Counted from the first letter of the stretch, positions 21,101-27,930 are shown. The stretch is DNA of 64,000 bases from Verrucomicrobiota bacterium (GCA_026397915.1 JAPLTX010000039.1:1-64000), one strand, 5' to 3'. Notes: generated from the letters alone by a model not told the origin. Translations and numbers: made by a program.

Positions 21101-23479
21101 GCCGTTACCAACCTGGGCTTGTTGCAGGTTGGCGCCGTCGGCTTCGCCAGCAACAGCACGCTGATCGTCAGCGGTGCCAATACGCGCTTTGACAGCGCGG
21201 GCGAGATCTGGCTCGGCGCTACCGACGCGCACCACAACGTGATGCAGGTCCTTAATGGCGCGATGGTGACCAACAGCAGCTTCTTCCTCATGGGCCGGCG
21301 CGCGGGATCGGGCAACAACACGTTGGTCGTGGACAACGCCTCGCTTTTCAATGGCCGGGTGATCGCCGTGGGTGGCTCCGGAGCCGATAACGTGGCGATC
21401 TTCACCAACGGCGCCCAAGTGGTGACACCGCAGTTTGACGTTTCCCGAAGCACCGGCAGCAGCAACAACTCAGCCTACGTCAGCAGCGCGGGCACGCTCA
21501 TCCAGGTCGGCGGCGACGTTCGGATCGGCGCGCCGTCGGACTCCTCCTTCAACTTGCTGCAGGTGGACAACAGCAGCGTGCTGCGGGCGGGCAGTAATGT
21601 GTATGTGGGCGGTGTTGCCACGAACCTGGGCATCGGCAACCAGTTTGTTCTCAGCGGTGGCGCCACGGGCATCATCGGCGGCGACCTGGTGATCAGCACC
21701 AACTCGGTGCTGAGGAACCTGTCGAGCGGCACGGTGAAGCTTGCGGGCAGCTTCGACAACCTGTCCACCAACTTCGCCCAGAACGACTTCAGCGGTGTGT
21801 TCATCTTCAACGGCGGCACGACCCGGACGCAACTGGTCGAGGTGGGCAGCACGGCGGTGGCCAACATGGCGGCGACGAACTTCATGTTCGGGATGTTCCA
21901 GGTGGGCGACCCGGTGACGGGCAGCAACGCCTTCGTGCGGACGGTGGACGCGCGCAGCAACACCTCCGGCGCGGGCACGGAGTTCCTGGCGGCGAGCAAT
22001 CTGGTGGTGGCCACCAGCGGCTCGACGCTCGACCTGAACAGCGCGCGGGTGTTCGCCTACAACGTGGCCAACACGGGCACGATCCAGCAGGTGGTGGCGG
22101 GCAGCGTGGGCCGGCTGGACATCGTGAACACGTTCACGAACCGGGGCAACCTTTACGCGATGACCGGCGGCATCCTGCAGTTCTCCAACGCGTTCATCAA
22201 CGGCAACGGCGGTCTGATCGGGCTGGTGGGCGGCACGTTTACCAACTTCCTGACCGGCAGCGTGCTGACCAACCAGGGCACCATCGGCGGCGGCGGCCTG
22301 GTCAACCCGGTTATCGGCAATGGTCCGACGGGCCAGATAGCGGCGACCAACACGGGCGCGGGCGGCGTGCTGACGCTGGTTTCGGGCTTTACCAACAGCG
22401 GCACGGGACCGGTGAACGCGGGTCTGCTGGCGGCGCTGGGCGGCGGCGCGGAACTACAGATCAACCAATCGTTCACGAACGCGGGGACGATCTGGATGAA
22501 CAACGACGCGGCGGTGGTGCGGCTGACCGACAGCAGCTCGAACCTGGTCAACGCGGCGGGCGGGACGATTTACGGCCAGGGGACGCTGCAGGCGTTCCTG
22601 GACAACAGCGGGGTAGTGAGCAACGGCAACAGCGGGACGCTGAGCTTGAACCTGCCAGTGATGAACGAGAACGGCGGCGTGGTGCAGGTCAATGGCGCGG
22701 GCAGCGTGTTGAGCTTTGCCGGGGTGGTGACCAACGCGTTGGGCGGGGTGATCCGGGCCAGCGACAGCGGGCGGTTGCTGTTCAACGCGGGGCTGACGAA
22801 CCACGGGAGGCTGGCGTTTGGGTCGTCGGTGAATCCGTCCACGGCGATCATCACGGGGACGCTGTTGATGGGCAGCACGGGTGTGATCACGATGACGCAC
22901 AGCAATGACACGCTGGTGGTGCGCGGCGACTTTGTGAACGGGAGCACGGACACGAACAACTTCAACATGCGCATCGGGACGCTGGTGTTTGGCGGGACAT
23001 CGCCCACGGTGACGAACACGTTTGAAGTGGCGAGCACGAACAAGGGCTACTACCTCAGCGGCTTCGACAAGAACATGGCGCTGGGGACGTTGAAAATCAC
23101 CAACCACATTGAGTTTGTGAACAACATCAACAACGGCGGCGGGCTGGGGACCAACGAGTGCCTGTATGTGGACGTGCTGCACCTGTTCAACGGGGCGACG
23201 TTGAAGCTGAGCCAATTGACGATCTACGTGGGGATCGAGTTCATCTACGAGGACGGTAACGGGACGAAAGTGCTGACGGGCGCGCAAGGCGACGCGATCA
23301 CGGCGGCCAACAAGGACGTCTACGGGCTGGCGAACGTGTTCCTGGACAGCGGCGGTCAGATCGTGTTCGTGCCTGAGCCTTCAACGGGCGTGTTGATGGG
23401 ACTTGGCATGGCGGCGCTGGCCGGCTGGCGCAGGCGGCGCAAGAGTCGTTGTGTTGACAGCGATCAGGGTGCTGCGTGA
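9140..23479 (+). CDS. Giant beta-strand-repeat surface protein with PEP-CTERM tail (4779 aa)
   Basis: The start ATG at 9140 is preferred over the upstream TTG at 9083 because AAGGA (9125-9129) lies 10 bases before it. The N-terminus has an unusually long leader, then a signal-like helix (residues about 39-51) ending VRA-Q. The body carries about eleven PATR-type strands (LVKEGSGTLML, LIKNGVGTLVLAG and similar). It also has several ~140-residue repeats containing LPGSTGGFSA (near 11390, 15490, 15960), two ~300-residue modules (12000-12930, 16490-17420) also found once in the upstream gene, and a Gly/Asn repeat region (about 18400-21700). The last ~550 residues closely match the upstream paralogue and end in VPEPST, a hydrophobic helix and RRRRKS. 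Predicted envelope-sorted fibrous protein; ligand unknown. Confidence 0.95.
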   Translation: MDDNTMKTHALRLLNGLNDVSPSQSHHTIHGHFVLRVRCLLAAAFASLVAVEEVRAQTNYFWTNPSDGLWSVGGNWTNELNNGSAPANGGGIDYSIFIEQGQWPRHFLTIDTLTDNKFTLNQFVNGAYGTNYVTNAAAGTYLVFSTNSSGSLPQILQNSTNVLRFAIGIMLTNDLMVAGTNTGTVYFDKDLAGTNALTKAGSYTLTLSVANSFSGLVTIQNGEIQLNHKLALQNAPIIDVLSGGQLIINATGNYTNAISIVGTGDGNGAIRFAGSGERWSGPIALTGNARIGLYSTANQTDTNAGVISGTGNLTFYARGSSIKHIKTLVLEATNTYEGTTTITTPGTTSSATLIVRLAGNNLLPTDTVLIMNNTTTNMAQFDLGGFDQTLAGLTTLGAGVSNVVANTSNALSRLTINNAADYTYGGFLTGNFQVIKSGLGVQALSGTNTYLGGTIVSNGLLRFDIAQSLPASGTITLASNTAAVAYNVAGGLASVLFPKIVNIASTRGIIALTTNSAADTLNFLTYANLFVGAAENITNAGAYTPFQSGGGTLTNYFNLGGGVPGAVLTFTNDIIDGYNGGNLSVVTIGGSAAARAVVELTGANTYNGGTFLNGSVLSVGSDNNLGAASSAITFAGGVLRITGTTFTNLDSRPVNWGTFNGGFDIADAANVFTITNAIAGSTGLLKLGSGALVLSGANTYSGNTLVQGGVLRGEWGAGIPLTDNLVLNGGVWETASGLVTNNLGSGAGQIQLPGSTGGFSAITAPLTVNLGGAGTTVQWGSTYFNPSVLVLNETTANQTLNFINPLDFSGAVRTVAVNAVTATLGGGILNSSGTAGLVKTGAGTLILTNTTPMALGRSLAVSGGTLNLGDGTTTIISGGTILLSGESTLNINGSVVSSNGVQVGSTAGSRAIMTLGANGSLLFTNTAACIQIGMAGATGAFYQTGGVIINSPTVTTGEGVFAPGYGGYGYYRITDGLLVNNGRFSLGGAQTTSIGIFEQFGGVVTNKEWVIWRKGPAAQINLFGGEFNANNSQGFVLNYDGTNHNVLNIAGATVNLAMASSLPLNLGRQPASTGIVNLLSGTLTVNQIMATAVGQTFFNFDGGILRVNPATTLAANFMTNALAGAYIYSGGAIINVESNIITIAQALLAPTDKGISSITTNGLAAGELSGYIGTPIVRIIGGSGVGASAIAQIDLATGVLTNIFISSAGSGYQAGDILTITLIGGGNTNVVLGSYTLADNANTGGLTKNGYGAIILTGTNSYGGSTVINAGGLVLSNVSTSISANTLTLAGITSSIGPTNILEQSFLDWLAGRVTGVVTGAVLVAANSDSNLVFSGTMTNVFLGGLSNAVYTGGATWADNTLRLGNGPGTFTYGSVIGTGTNLVIGPVGGNPLSVVILTGINTHDATLLNAGAVAVSNDFSFGAVGATLTFNGGNLIGFGITNVVIARSLIFSNNVTIGGSNVTFTGSANLGGATRTLTITNTLTSFEGVISNGGLVKEGSGTLMLTYSNNYAAGTLLNAGTLSVSNANALGRGDITFNGGGLAGFGRPLVTITQLLDFTGNATFSGSNLTFNKTVDLGGGVRMITVNTTTSIFSSVVQNGGIIKGGSGMLVLDSGNTYGAGTFLTGGFIKVSENGALGTGPAIAYSTGKRYILDGVTLDNAFFIYGGNPDAGRGIIEGTNNSTVNGPITITASAGSGGHFAAFNGLLILNGPITSSVPVTIRDGNVRLAGGGDYTLLKVDDGTTSLGADNGIATNALLALAGVAATIADLNGYNQTLRGLTAAGTFAATITNNQATFSLLTLRPEATSNYLFVGSINGPVALTLNGPGTQTIAGTSAWSGPTLISAGTLQIGNGGTGGSFGSGPVTNQSTLIFNSSGVNALDGIVSGNGVLIQAGTGVTVLNNTNTYTGNTILSDGILQADFGAGLSGGSRLVISGGTFSAVSGTITNPLGNTAAHIQFVDGVAGGFSGYNTPLTVNINNDGSTQMWGSAGFNLSALILNGTLANANLTFVNGLNLNGATRVIAVNATNMGIAATVSGVINNSGGSADLRKTGPGVLALTGNNVFDSSIFVEDGVLRAEWGAGIPNTVNLVLTGGVWESASGLIDSSLGASAGLIQLPGSTGGFSAVTAPLTVNLGGGAAQIQWGNATFNPSVLLLNAASANTTLTFTNGLDLNGADRTIAVNSSFNNPVTIRGVITNNSGTAGLIKAGPGLLMLTGANGWNGNTFVREGVLRADRGAGLSTLGTLVLTGGVWETASGSITANIGAGAGEIQLPGSTGGFSAVTQPLNVNLGGGATVQWGSANFNPDVFVLNAGSATELLTVQNALDFGNATRTIAVNANTAIVSSILVSDTNRIGLIKTGSGALVLNNSSLIVISNGFFVQGGRLILNGELDGGLATSDIAPSAGQTARVTIGTNLTLGFLRIGVSGVGALIQTGGVLNISPAESDNSFALGRGANGYGYYRLDEGQLFAGRIGIGYTVGSTPAYGVFDMFGGTVVPSGYVMLTRAAGGYGLLNIFGGTFLAGTNGARDFYINFDQVGVGVVSIRGSGILDASHSISNRSLNLNDQTGGTGIVNVVNGGTLIADRIRAGSTGLTLLNFNGGTLIAHSNTPSASIFLQGLNGSYIYSGGLTILNDSDITIGQSFLAPTGYGLATITTNGLTLSDLDGYIGAPVVMISGGSGAGATAIAQIDQTSGILTNILVTNPGFGYDSGDTLTVTLIGGGNTNVILGNYSLTANATTGGLIKNGVGTLVLAGNSNTFGGPITINAGTLQFASSGALAFSAITNNATLIYGQTVTNTWTSDISGSGNLVVLGSGSGQLNLAGTNSFGGGMAVTNGLLMFTHFGALPSAGSIVLDSGVVGLNTNNVAANLLPRLAASPTGFIALFLTNANDTIDFAVGGYSGLGLASAENLTYQGVFTPYVTNGTKNWWFGAVGGTTFTLTNLINDGVNPSPLLIGTNTLAGMLGVVALRPAQPNTYSGGTFLRGGVLNITNDNALGMVPGTASTNITFVANATLQFSAGLTLNVNRAFSMAGGTGTFDTLANTVFIPGTIGGDGSMNKIGSGALVLDSNTDTVQFLDVNAGTLWLSNTLFTATGAFANGVIIVGDSATDNNATLIVDTNSAVGMTANANNPFVIGNFGSGNTLIVTNGGVVYAGTTNYPGFWMGNQAGSSSNLAIVIGTNSLIASSGRVLVGDDGSFNTMMILNGGTVSNANYFEVGRTATAGTNLLLVSGEGSLLTNTSAGIIIGESGVGNMAIFTNGAQGVTAGALIVGYGIGAHNNMLEIISTNTVVKVAGEVQIGGGSTMRSGGPTNNVLMILDGGTLINANWFTVGRFSNASDNLLLVSGEGALLSNTANGIIVGNFGRNNTAIITNGASVVTTGRFVLGYNIDGTGNSAFIGGTGTLLQVNTGGIQVGTNASFNTLVIGNGANVISSGGVLVGGAAAAGNNSVRISDTGTVLTVSGNAYVGNLGSNNSLSVAVGGLVTNSNGRVFVGYGASSAVSSNNQLVINGGTWVNTNMNGDSYVGYYGFGNSLLITNGGVMDVTAPSGNDLMIGMQPVSSNNSVLVSGSGSIFTFNRKIFVGDDSSSNRFTVAAGGTVNNNNGQLVVGDGASASTVSTNNQLVIDGGTWVNTNVTADLQIGNYGVGNSLIIANGGVMRLGTATVGSVDFLIGNQAVASNNSMLVSGAGSVFVFTNTIYVGNAGSSNAMTVDGGAVTNSSTFSVGGTGSRNLLTITNGGKVNSVTFNVGESAGALGNVAIITGNGSVLTNRGSASNQDMRIGSSGGNSSLLVLDGGAVGANRYVLIGYNAGSSNNSVLVSGTNSLLSAKLDIRVGSSGPNNTLTIANSGRVFGQQDFIIGYFTGNNSNRVVVTDPGSVLTNTRNLYLGYYTGTFDNAMVITNGGQVVVGGFSTIGNGITAGGLSSNNSVLVSGTGSFWQTVGALTVGNFGVGNSLTVNNGGAVQAGSIAVGSNGSFSLLSVGSGAAVTNLGLLQVGAVGFASNSTLIVSGANTRFDSAGEIWLGATDAHHNVMQVLNGAMVTNSSFFLMGRRAGSGNNTLVVDNASLFNGRVIAVGGSGADNVAIFTNGAQVVTPQFDVSRSTGSSNNSAYVSSAGTLIQVGGDVRIGAPSDSSFNLLQVDNSSVLRAGSNVYVGGVATNLGIGNQFVLSGGATGIIGGDLVISTNSVLRNLSSGTVKLAGSFDNLSTNFAQNDFSGVFIFNGGTTRTQLVEVGSTAVANMAATNFMFGMFQVGDPVTGSNAFVRTVDARSNTSGAGTEFLAASNLVVATSGSTLDLNSARVFAYNVANTGTIQQVVAGSVGRLDIVNTFTNRGNLYAMTGGILQFSNAFINGNGGLIGLVGGTFTNFLTGSVLTNQGTIGGGGLVNPVIGNGPTGQIAATNTGAGGVLTLVSGFTNSGTGPVNAGLLAALGGGAELQINQSFTNAGTIWMNNDAAVVRLTDSSSNLVNAAGGTIYGQGTLQAFLDNSGVVSNGNSGTLSLNLPVMNENGGVVQVNGAGSVLSFAGVVTNALGGVIRASDSGRLLFNAGLTNHGRLAFGSSVNPSTAIITGTLLMGSTGVITMTHSNDTLVVRGDFVNGSTDTNNFNMRIGTLVFGGTSPTVTNTFEVASTNKGYYLSGFDKNMALGTLKITNHIEFVNNINNGGGLGTNECLYVDVLHLFNGATLKLSQLTIYVGIEFIYEDGNGTKVLTGAQGDAITAANKDVYGLANVFLDSGGQIVFVPEPSTGVLMGLGMAALAGWRRRRKSRCVDSDQGAA

Positions 23480-23596
23480 AGAATCGGCGCACGGCGAGGT
23501 CAAGATTGCCCAGCGCGAACTGCTTTGGTTGAAAATGACGCAGAAGGCGTCGAGGGGTTGCTTGGCGAGAGATTACCACCTGTAAATGGCGCGAAA

Positions 23597-24355
23597 CTAC
23601 CGGAGCAGCGTCATTACATTTTGCCACGCCATCGCCAGGCCGACAACGAGGACAAAGGTGGCAAACGTCTTACGGATTGCGCGTTCGGAGAGCCGGCCTT
23701 TTGTGGCGACGCCGGCGGCCATGCCGACCGTGGCCGCTGCCAGAAACGCCAGCGCCATCCACCAGTCGAACTGAACGTAGCGAAGCTGGCCCGCGAGTCC
23801 CGAAAGGGAGTTCAGTGCGATGACCGCCAGCGACGTGCCAGTGGCCTTCTTGATGTCCAGTCCACCAAACAAAACCAGCGCCGGCACGATCAGAAATCCG
23901 CCGCCAATTCCCAGGAAACCGGTCAGCACGCCGACGACCGCGCCGACGGTGGCGCAGCGCGCCGGTCCCTGGCTCGCCGCTTGTTCGATTTCGTGCCGCT
24001 CCTGAAACAGCTTCACCCCCACGCCAACCATGATGACGGAGAACACCGTCAGCAGCACCGGTTGCGAGAAGAGATGCGTCAACCGCGCGCCGCCATACGC
24101 GCCGATCATGCCTGTGACAGCGAACAACAACGCCACACGCACGTCGAAATGGCCGCGTCGGTATTGCATGACGCTGCCTGCGAGGCTGGTGCCGCCAACC
24201 ACGACCAACGCCATCGCTACGGCTTGCGACGCCGGCACGCCAGCGACATAGACCAGCACCGGCAGCGTGATCATCGTGCCGCCGCTGCCGAGCAGTCCCA
24301 GCGCCACGCCAATCAGGCTCGCCATCAGCAACGCCGCTATTGTCTCAATATTCAT
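23597..24355 (-). CDS. TSUP (TauE/SafE) family permease
   Basis: Polytopic membrane protein of about 252 residues with the two-fold internal symmetry of the TSUP family: GLLGSGGTM in the first half and GFLGIGGGFL in the second, each opening a hydrophobic hairpin. The family exports or imports small sulfur anions or organosulfonates across the inner membrane; the substrate cannot be read from sequence. The start at 24355 gives MNIETIAALL, a normal family N-terminus. An in-frame ATG at 24385 with a GGGGCGAG ahead of it is an alternative. It is transcribed away from the oxyanion-uptake operon, and the shared intergenic region holds a palindromic repeat. Confidence 0.9.
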   Translation of the reverse strand: MNIETIAALLMASLIGVALGLLGSGGTMITLPVLVYVAGVPASQAVAMALVVVGGTSLAGSVMQYRRGHFDVRVALLFAVTGMIGAYGGARLTHLFSQPVLLTVFSVIMVGVGVKLFQERHEIEQAASQGPARCATVGAVVGVLTGFLGIGGGFLIVPALVLFGGLDIKKATGTSLAVIALNSLSGLAGQLRYVQFDWWMALAFLAAATVGMAAGVATKGRLSERAIRKTFATFVLVVGLAMAWQNVMTLLR

Positions 24356-24423
24356 CTCGCCCAGCTTTGAGGCCGGCGACATCATCGCAATCTCGCCCCA
24401 TCATGGCAATTCGGATTCGGACT

Positions 24424-24497
24424 TGTAGCGCCGGCATCCCTGCCGGCGTATTCTCGCAAAACAGCGGAACGGCGCCGGCAGGGATGCCGGCGCTACA
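24424..24497. repeat. Modular palindromic repeat, 25-bp perfect arms
   Basis: Arms 24424-24448 and 24473-24497 are exact reverse complements (25 bases, 24-base centre). Each arm is itself a hairpin, CGCCGGCA/TGCCGGCG with a 4-base loop, and the outer ends read TGTAG and CTACA. The same plan recurs at 27950, 37207, 37287 and, in partial form, 37381. It lies in the divergent intergenic region upstream of 24541. Confidence 0.85.
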
Positions 24498-24540
24498 GGC
24501 TTGGCATTGCGCACAGAGGCGACGCATAGTATCGGTAGCA

Positions 24541-25608
24541 ATGTTGAAGCCAATATCTGCCAGACTTTCGCGCTGCCTCTCGCTGTGGGCGGCGCTTGTG
24601 GTTGCGGCGGGCATGTTTGGCGGAACACCGGGCGCATGGGCGTGTTCAGTGCCGGTGTTTCGTTACGCGCTTGATCGCTGGCCGGGGGAAATCTACGAGC
24701 TGCGCGTGGACCGCACTGTTGCGGCGAAGCCGGAGATAGCGCCGCTGCTGGACAAGCTCCGCACGAATGCAGTCGCGAACCTGACAGTTCAGGTGTCGGC
24801 TTCCGTGCAAGAGGTGGCGGCAAAGCTGGTGTTTCCCGATCCGCCCGGCGGCGAAGCATGGGCAGGGCTGCTGACTGCCGCGAGCCTCGAAACACTGCTG
24901 GACTCGCCGATCCGCCGCGAGATTGCGCGCCGCATCGCTCACGGCGACTCAGCGGTGTGGGTGCTGGTCGAATCTGGCGATAAGTCAGCCGACGACGGAA
25001 TTGCGCGTGTGTTGGAACAGCGGCTCAAGCAATGGGCAACGGCCGCCGCGCTGCCGGAGCAGGATGCCAACGACCCATCCAGCCAACTCGGCCCTGGCCC
25101 GGCGCTCGTGCTGCGGTTCTCCGTCTTGCGATTGTCACGGCAAGACCCGCGCGAGGTCGCCACGCTGGCGATGCTCGAGGCCAACAGCGACGAGGTCAGG
25201 AAGCTCCGCTCGGTGCCGGTCGCGTTCCCCGTCTTTGGCCGCGGCCGCGTGCTAGCGGCGGTGCCGAAGGAGAATCTGACGCCGGAGAGCATTGACGAAA
25301 TCTGCGCCTTCCTCACCGGCGCGTGTTCCTGTCAGGTGAAGGACTCCCGCACCGGCTGGGATTTGTTGTTGAGTTTCAACTGGGACGAAGAACTGGCGCG
25401 CGTGGAAGAGGAGCGGCAGGCGACTGGCGCGGAGAAGCCACCTGCTGCGCAGCCCGCTCCGAAAGCGGAGACGGTTGTGATTCGAGGCGAGCCGGCGCCC
25501 GTCGGGCCGCCACGCGGGGCCGGTTGGCGCGTGTGGGGTGCGGTGGTTCTGTTCCTTGCCGTGATTGCTGGAATAGCAGGGGTGGGATGGAGTAAAAGGA
25601 AGCCGTGA
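24541..25608 (+). CDS. Exported, C-terminally membrane-anchored protein of unknown function
   Basis: About 355 residues. A signal peptide (residues about 1-33) ends AWA before CSVPVFRYAL; the C-terminus has one transmembrane helix (VVLFLAVIAGIAG) followed by basic residues, preceded by a Pro/Ala-rich linker. The middle is a soluble, probably extracytoplasmic domain with a CSC motif (GACSC). I do not recognise a defined family. The start at 24541 is chosen because the upstream in-frame extension runs through the palindrome and looks non-coding. The stop overlaps the GTG start of the next gene by four bases, so it is very likely co-translated with the oxyanion-uptake genes and may assist substrate capture (inference). 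Confidence 0.8.
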   Translation: MLKPISARLSRCLSLWAALVVAAGMFGGTPGAWACSVPVFRYALDRWPGEIYELRVDRTVAAKPEIAPLLDKLRTNAVANLTVQVSASVQEVAAKLVFPDPPGGEAWAGLLTAASLETLLDSPIRREIARRIAHGDSAVWVLVESGDKSADDGIARVLEQRLKQWATAAALPEQDANDPSSQLGPGPALVLRFSVLRLSRQDPREVATLAMLEANSDEVRKLRSVPVAFPVFGRGRVLAAVPKENLTPESIDEICAFLTGACSCQVKDSRTGWDLLLSFNWDEELARVEEERQATGAEKPPAAQPAPKAETVVIRGEPAPVGPPRGAGWRVWGAVVLFLAVIAGIAGVGWSKRKP

Positions 25609-27143
25609 AACAGGTCATAGCAATCATTGCCGTTCTGGCGGTCGGTTTGGGAATCATGGCGTGGTTCTACCGGCAAAGCGCGCCATCAGAAGCGGGTCGG
25701 GCGCTGACAGTGTATTGCGCTGCCGGCGTCAAGAAACCTGTCGAGAAGGCGGCGGAAGCCTATCGGAAGGAATTTGGCGTCACCATCAGTCTGCAATACG
25801 GTGGCACCGGCGCGTTGTTCAGCGCCATCCGCGTTTCCAAGAGTGGCGACCTGTTGATCGCGGCGGACGACGGCAGCGTTGCGGACGCGAAGCGGCTCGG
25901 CTTGATTCGCGAAGTGGTTCCGCTGGCGAAACAGCGGCCGGTGATTGCTGTCGCCAAGGGCAACCCGAAGTCCATCCGCGCGCTCGACGATCTCCTGCGC
26001 GGTGGCGTGCGGTTCGCGCTCGCCAATCCGGAAAGCGCGAGCATCGGCCGCACGGTGCGGCGCGTGCTGGCCGGCCGGTGGGAGCAATTCAGCGCGCGCG
26101 CGTTGGTGTTGAAACCGACGGTGATGGACATCGCTGGCGACGTGGCGCTCGGCGCGGTGGACGCGGCGATTGTGTGGGACGCGACGGCGGCACAGTTTGC
26201 GGGACTCGAAATGGTGCGCGTGCCGGAGTTCGAGAAAGCGGAAGAGAACGTCAGCGCCACCGTGGTGGCCACATGCGCGCAGCCGGCGGTGGCGTTGCGG
26301 TTCGCGCGCTATCTGGCCGCGCCGGAGAAGGGCGCGCCGATCTTCGCCAGCAGCGGTTTTCGTCCGGCGGGCGGCGACAAGTGGAGTGTGAAGCCGACGA
26401 TGGTCTTCTACTGCGGCGGCGTAAACCGCCCGGCGATCCAGACAACGCTGAAGGAATTCGCCGACCGCGAAGGCGTGGACCTCACGACGGTGTTCAACGG
26501 CTGCGGCATCCTCTGCGCCACGATGCGCGCGATGGCGAAAACGCCCGACGCGAAAGTCCCCGACGCCTACTATGCGTGCGACGTTTGTTTCGTGCCGCCG
26601 GTGGCCGACCTCTACCCGCAGGCGGTTGTGCTGACGGAGGCGGACATCATGCTCGCTGTGGCAAAGGGCAACCCGAAGAACCTCCGCACGCTGTTGGATC
26701 TCGCGCGGCCCGGCCTGAAGATCGGCATCTGCAACTCGCAGCAGTCCACGCTCGGTTACATGACGCGCGGCATGTTGAAGGATGCGGGCCTGCTCGATTC
26801 GGTGATGAAGAACGTCTGCTCACAGGTGCCGACGGCCGACCTGCTGGTCAACCAGCTCCGCACCGGCTCGCTCGACGCGGCCATCGTCTATGACGTGAAC
26901 GCAAAGCCGGCGGCGGAGCACATTGACACGATGCCAATCAAGCACGCCGGTGCGAAAGCCGCGCAGCCGTTCGCGGTGGCGGCGAAGTCGCCGAACGCGC
27001 GGCTCGCGGGCCGGTTGCTGGCGTTCATGCGGGCCAACCGCGAGCGGTTCGAGAAAGCCGGTTTTCATTGGCGGGGCGATGAGTCGGCCGTCGCGAGCAA
27101 GGACATTGTCGTGCCGGATTATCTGAAGAAAGCCAATGACTGA
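25605..27143 (+). CDS. Tandem (two-domain) ModA-like oxyanion-binding protein, membrane anchored
   Basis: 512 residues from a GTG start that overlaps the previous stop (GTGA). An N-terminal uncleaved helix (residues about 4-20) is followed by two consecutive periplasmic-binding folds of the molybdate/tungstate class. Domain 1 (about 34-255) has LQYGGTGALFSAI and DLLIAADDGSV. Domain 2 (about 262-500) has the equivalent FYCGG, NGCGILCATM and ACDVCF segments. Both domains carry the AVAKGNPK strand. ModA proteins normally have one domain of about 230 residues, so this is a fusion of two receptors. Domain 2 is rich in Cys at ligand-facing loops, domain 1 is not. With ModB and ModC it should form an ABC importer; whether it takes molybdate, tungstate or another oxyanion is unresolved. 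Confidence 0.9.
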   Translation: MKQVIAIIAVLAVGLGIMAWFYRQSAPSEAGRALTVYCAAGVKKPVEKAAEAYRKEFGVTISLQYGGTGALFSAIRVSKSGDLLIAADDGSVADAKRLGLIREVVPLAKQRPVIAVAKGNPKSIRALDDLLRGGVRFALANPESASIGRTVRRVLAGRWEQFSARALVLKPTVMDIAGDVALGAVDAAIVWDATAAQFAGLEMVRVPEFEKAEENVSATVVATCAQPAVALRFARYLAAPEKGAPIFASSGFRPAGGDKWSVKPTMVFYCGGVNRPAIQTTLKEFADREGVDLTTVFNGCGILCATMRAMAKTPDAKVPDAYYACDVCFVPPVADLYPQAVVLTEADIMLAVAKGNPKNLRTLLDLARPGLKIGICNSQQSTLGYMTRGMLKDAGLLDSVMKNVCSQVPTADLLVNQLRTGSLDAAIVYDVNAKPAAEHIDTMPIKHAGAKAAQPFAVAAKSPNARLAGRLLAFMRANRERFEKAGFHWRGDESAVASKDIVVPDYLKKAND

Positions 27144-27930
27144 CCAGCACCGCGCCGGGCCGAACTGGCCCTTCTGGGTCGTCATCGCCGCTGTCACGGC
27201 GGCCTACCTTGGGTTGTTGTTCGGCATGTTGGCGGCCACCGCGACCTACACGTCGCCGCATCATCTCATCCGCGCGCTCGGCTCGCGCGAAATCCAATAC
27301 GCCACCGGCCTCAGCCTCGTCAGTTGCACCATCGCCGCGCTGCTGTCGCTGGTCGTTGCCGTGCCGGTTGGTTACCTCATGTCGCGCGGCCGGTTTCCGG
27401 GGAAGAACACGCTCGACACATTGCTCGACGTGCCGATTGTCCTGCCGCCGATGGTCATCGGGTTGTGCCTGCTGATCGCCTTCCAAACGCCGCTCGGCCG
27501 CGCCATTGACCGCATCGTGCCGTTCACCTACACGGTGTTTGGCGTGTTGCTCGCGCAGTTCACCGTCGGTGCGGCGTTCGCCGTGCGGCAGATGCGGACG
27601 ACGTTCGATCATCTGGCGGCGCGGCCGGAAGACGTGGCGATGACGCTCGGCTGCTCGCGCGGCCGGGCCGTCTGGCTTGTCACACTGCCCGCTGCCAAGC
27701 GCGGGATGTTCAGCGCCGCGAGCATTGCGTGGGCGCGGAGCCTTGGGGAATTCGGCCCCATTCTCGTCTTCGCCGGCGCAACGCGCATGAAGACGGAGGT
27801 GCTGCCGACGACGGTCTGGCTGGAACTGAGCGTTGGCAATCTGGAGGCCGCCATCGCGGTAAGCCTGATGATGGTCGCGCTGGCGGTGGCGGTGCTGCTG
27901 GCCATGCGCGCGGTGGGGGAGAGGCCATGA
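27136..27930 (+). CDS. modB: Molybdate/tungstate-type ABC transporter permease (ModB)
   Basis: 264 residues, six predicted transmembrane segments. It has the cytoplasmic coupling (EAA) motif EDVAMTLGCSRGRAVWLVTLP (residues about 162-182), in which G and the following helix contact the ATPase, and the ModB-like SLGEFGPILVFAG segment. It overlaps the binding-protein gene by eight bases and ends in ATGA, which also starts the mini-ORF at 27927. Length and motif positions are normal for ModB. Inner-membrane channel of the importer. Confidence 0.93.
   Translation: MTDQHRAGPNWPFWVVIAAVTAAYLGLLFGMLAATATYTSPHHLIRALGSREIQYATGLSLVSCTIAALLSLVVAVPVGYLMSRGRFPGKNTLDTLLDVPIVLPPMVIGLCLLIAFQTPLGRAIDRIVPFTYTVFGVLLAQFTVGAAFAVRQMRTTFDHLAARPEDVAMTLGCSRGRAVWLVTLPAAKRGMFSAASIAWARSLGEFGPILVFAGATRMKTEVLPTTVWLELSVGNLEAAIAVSLMMVALAVAVLLAMRAVGERP

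Noticed and set aside
24340-24540. N-terminal extension of the exported protein starting at 24340
   Set aside because: It would translate the 25-bp palindrome and place the signal peptide 67 residues from the N-terminus. ATG 24541 gives a normal signal peptide.
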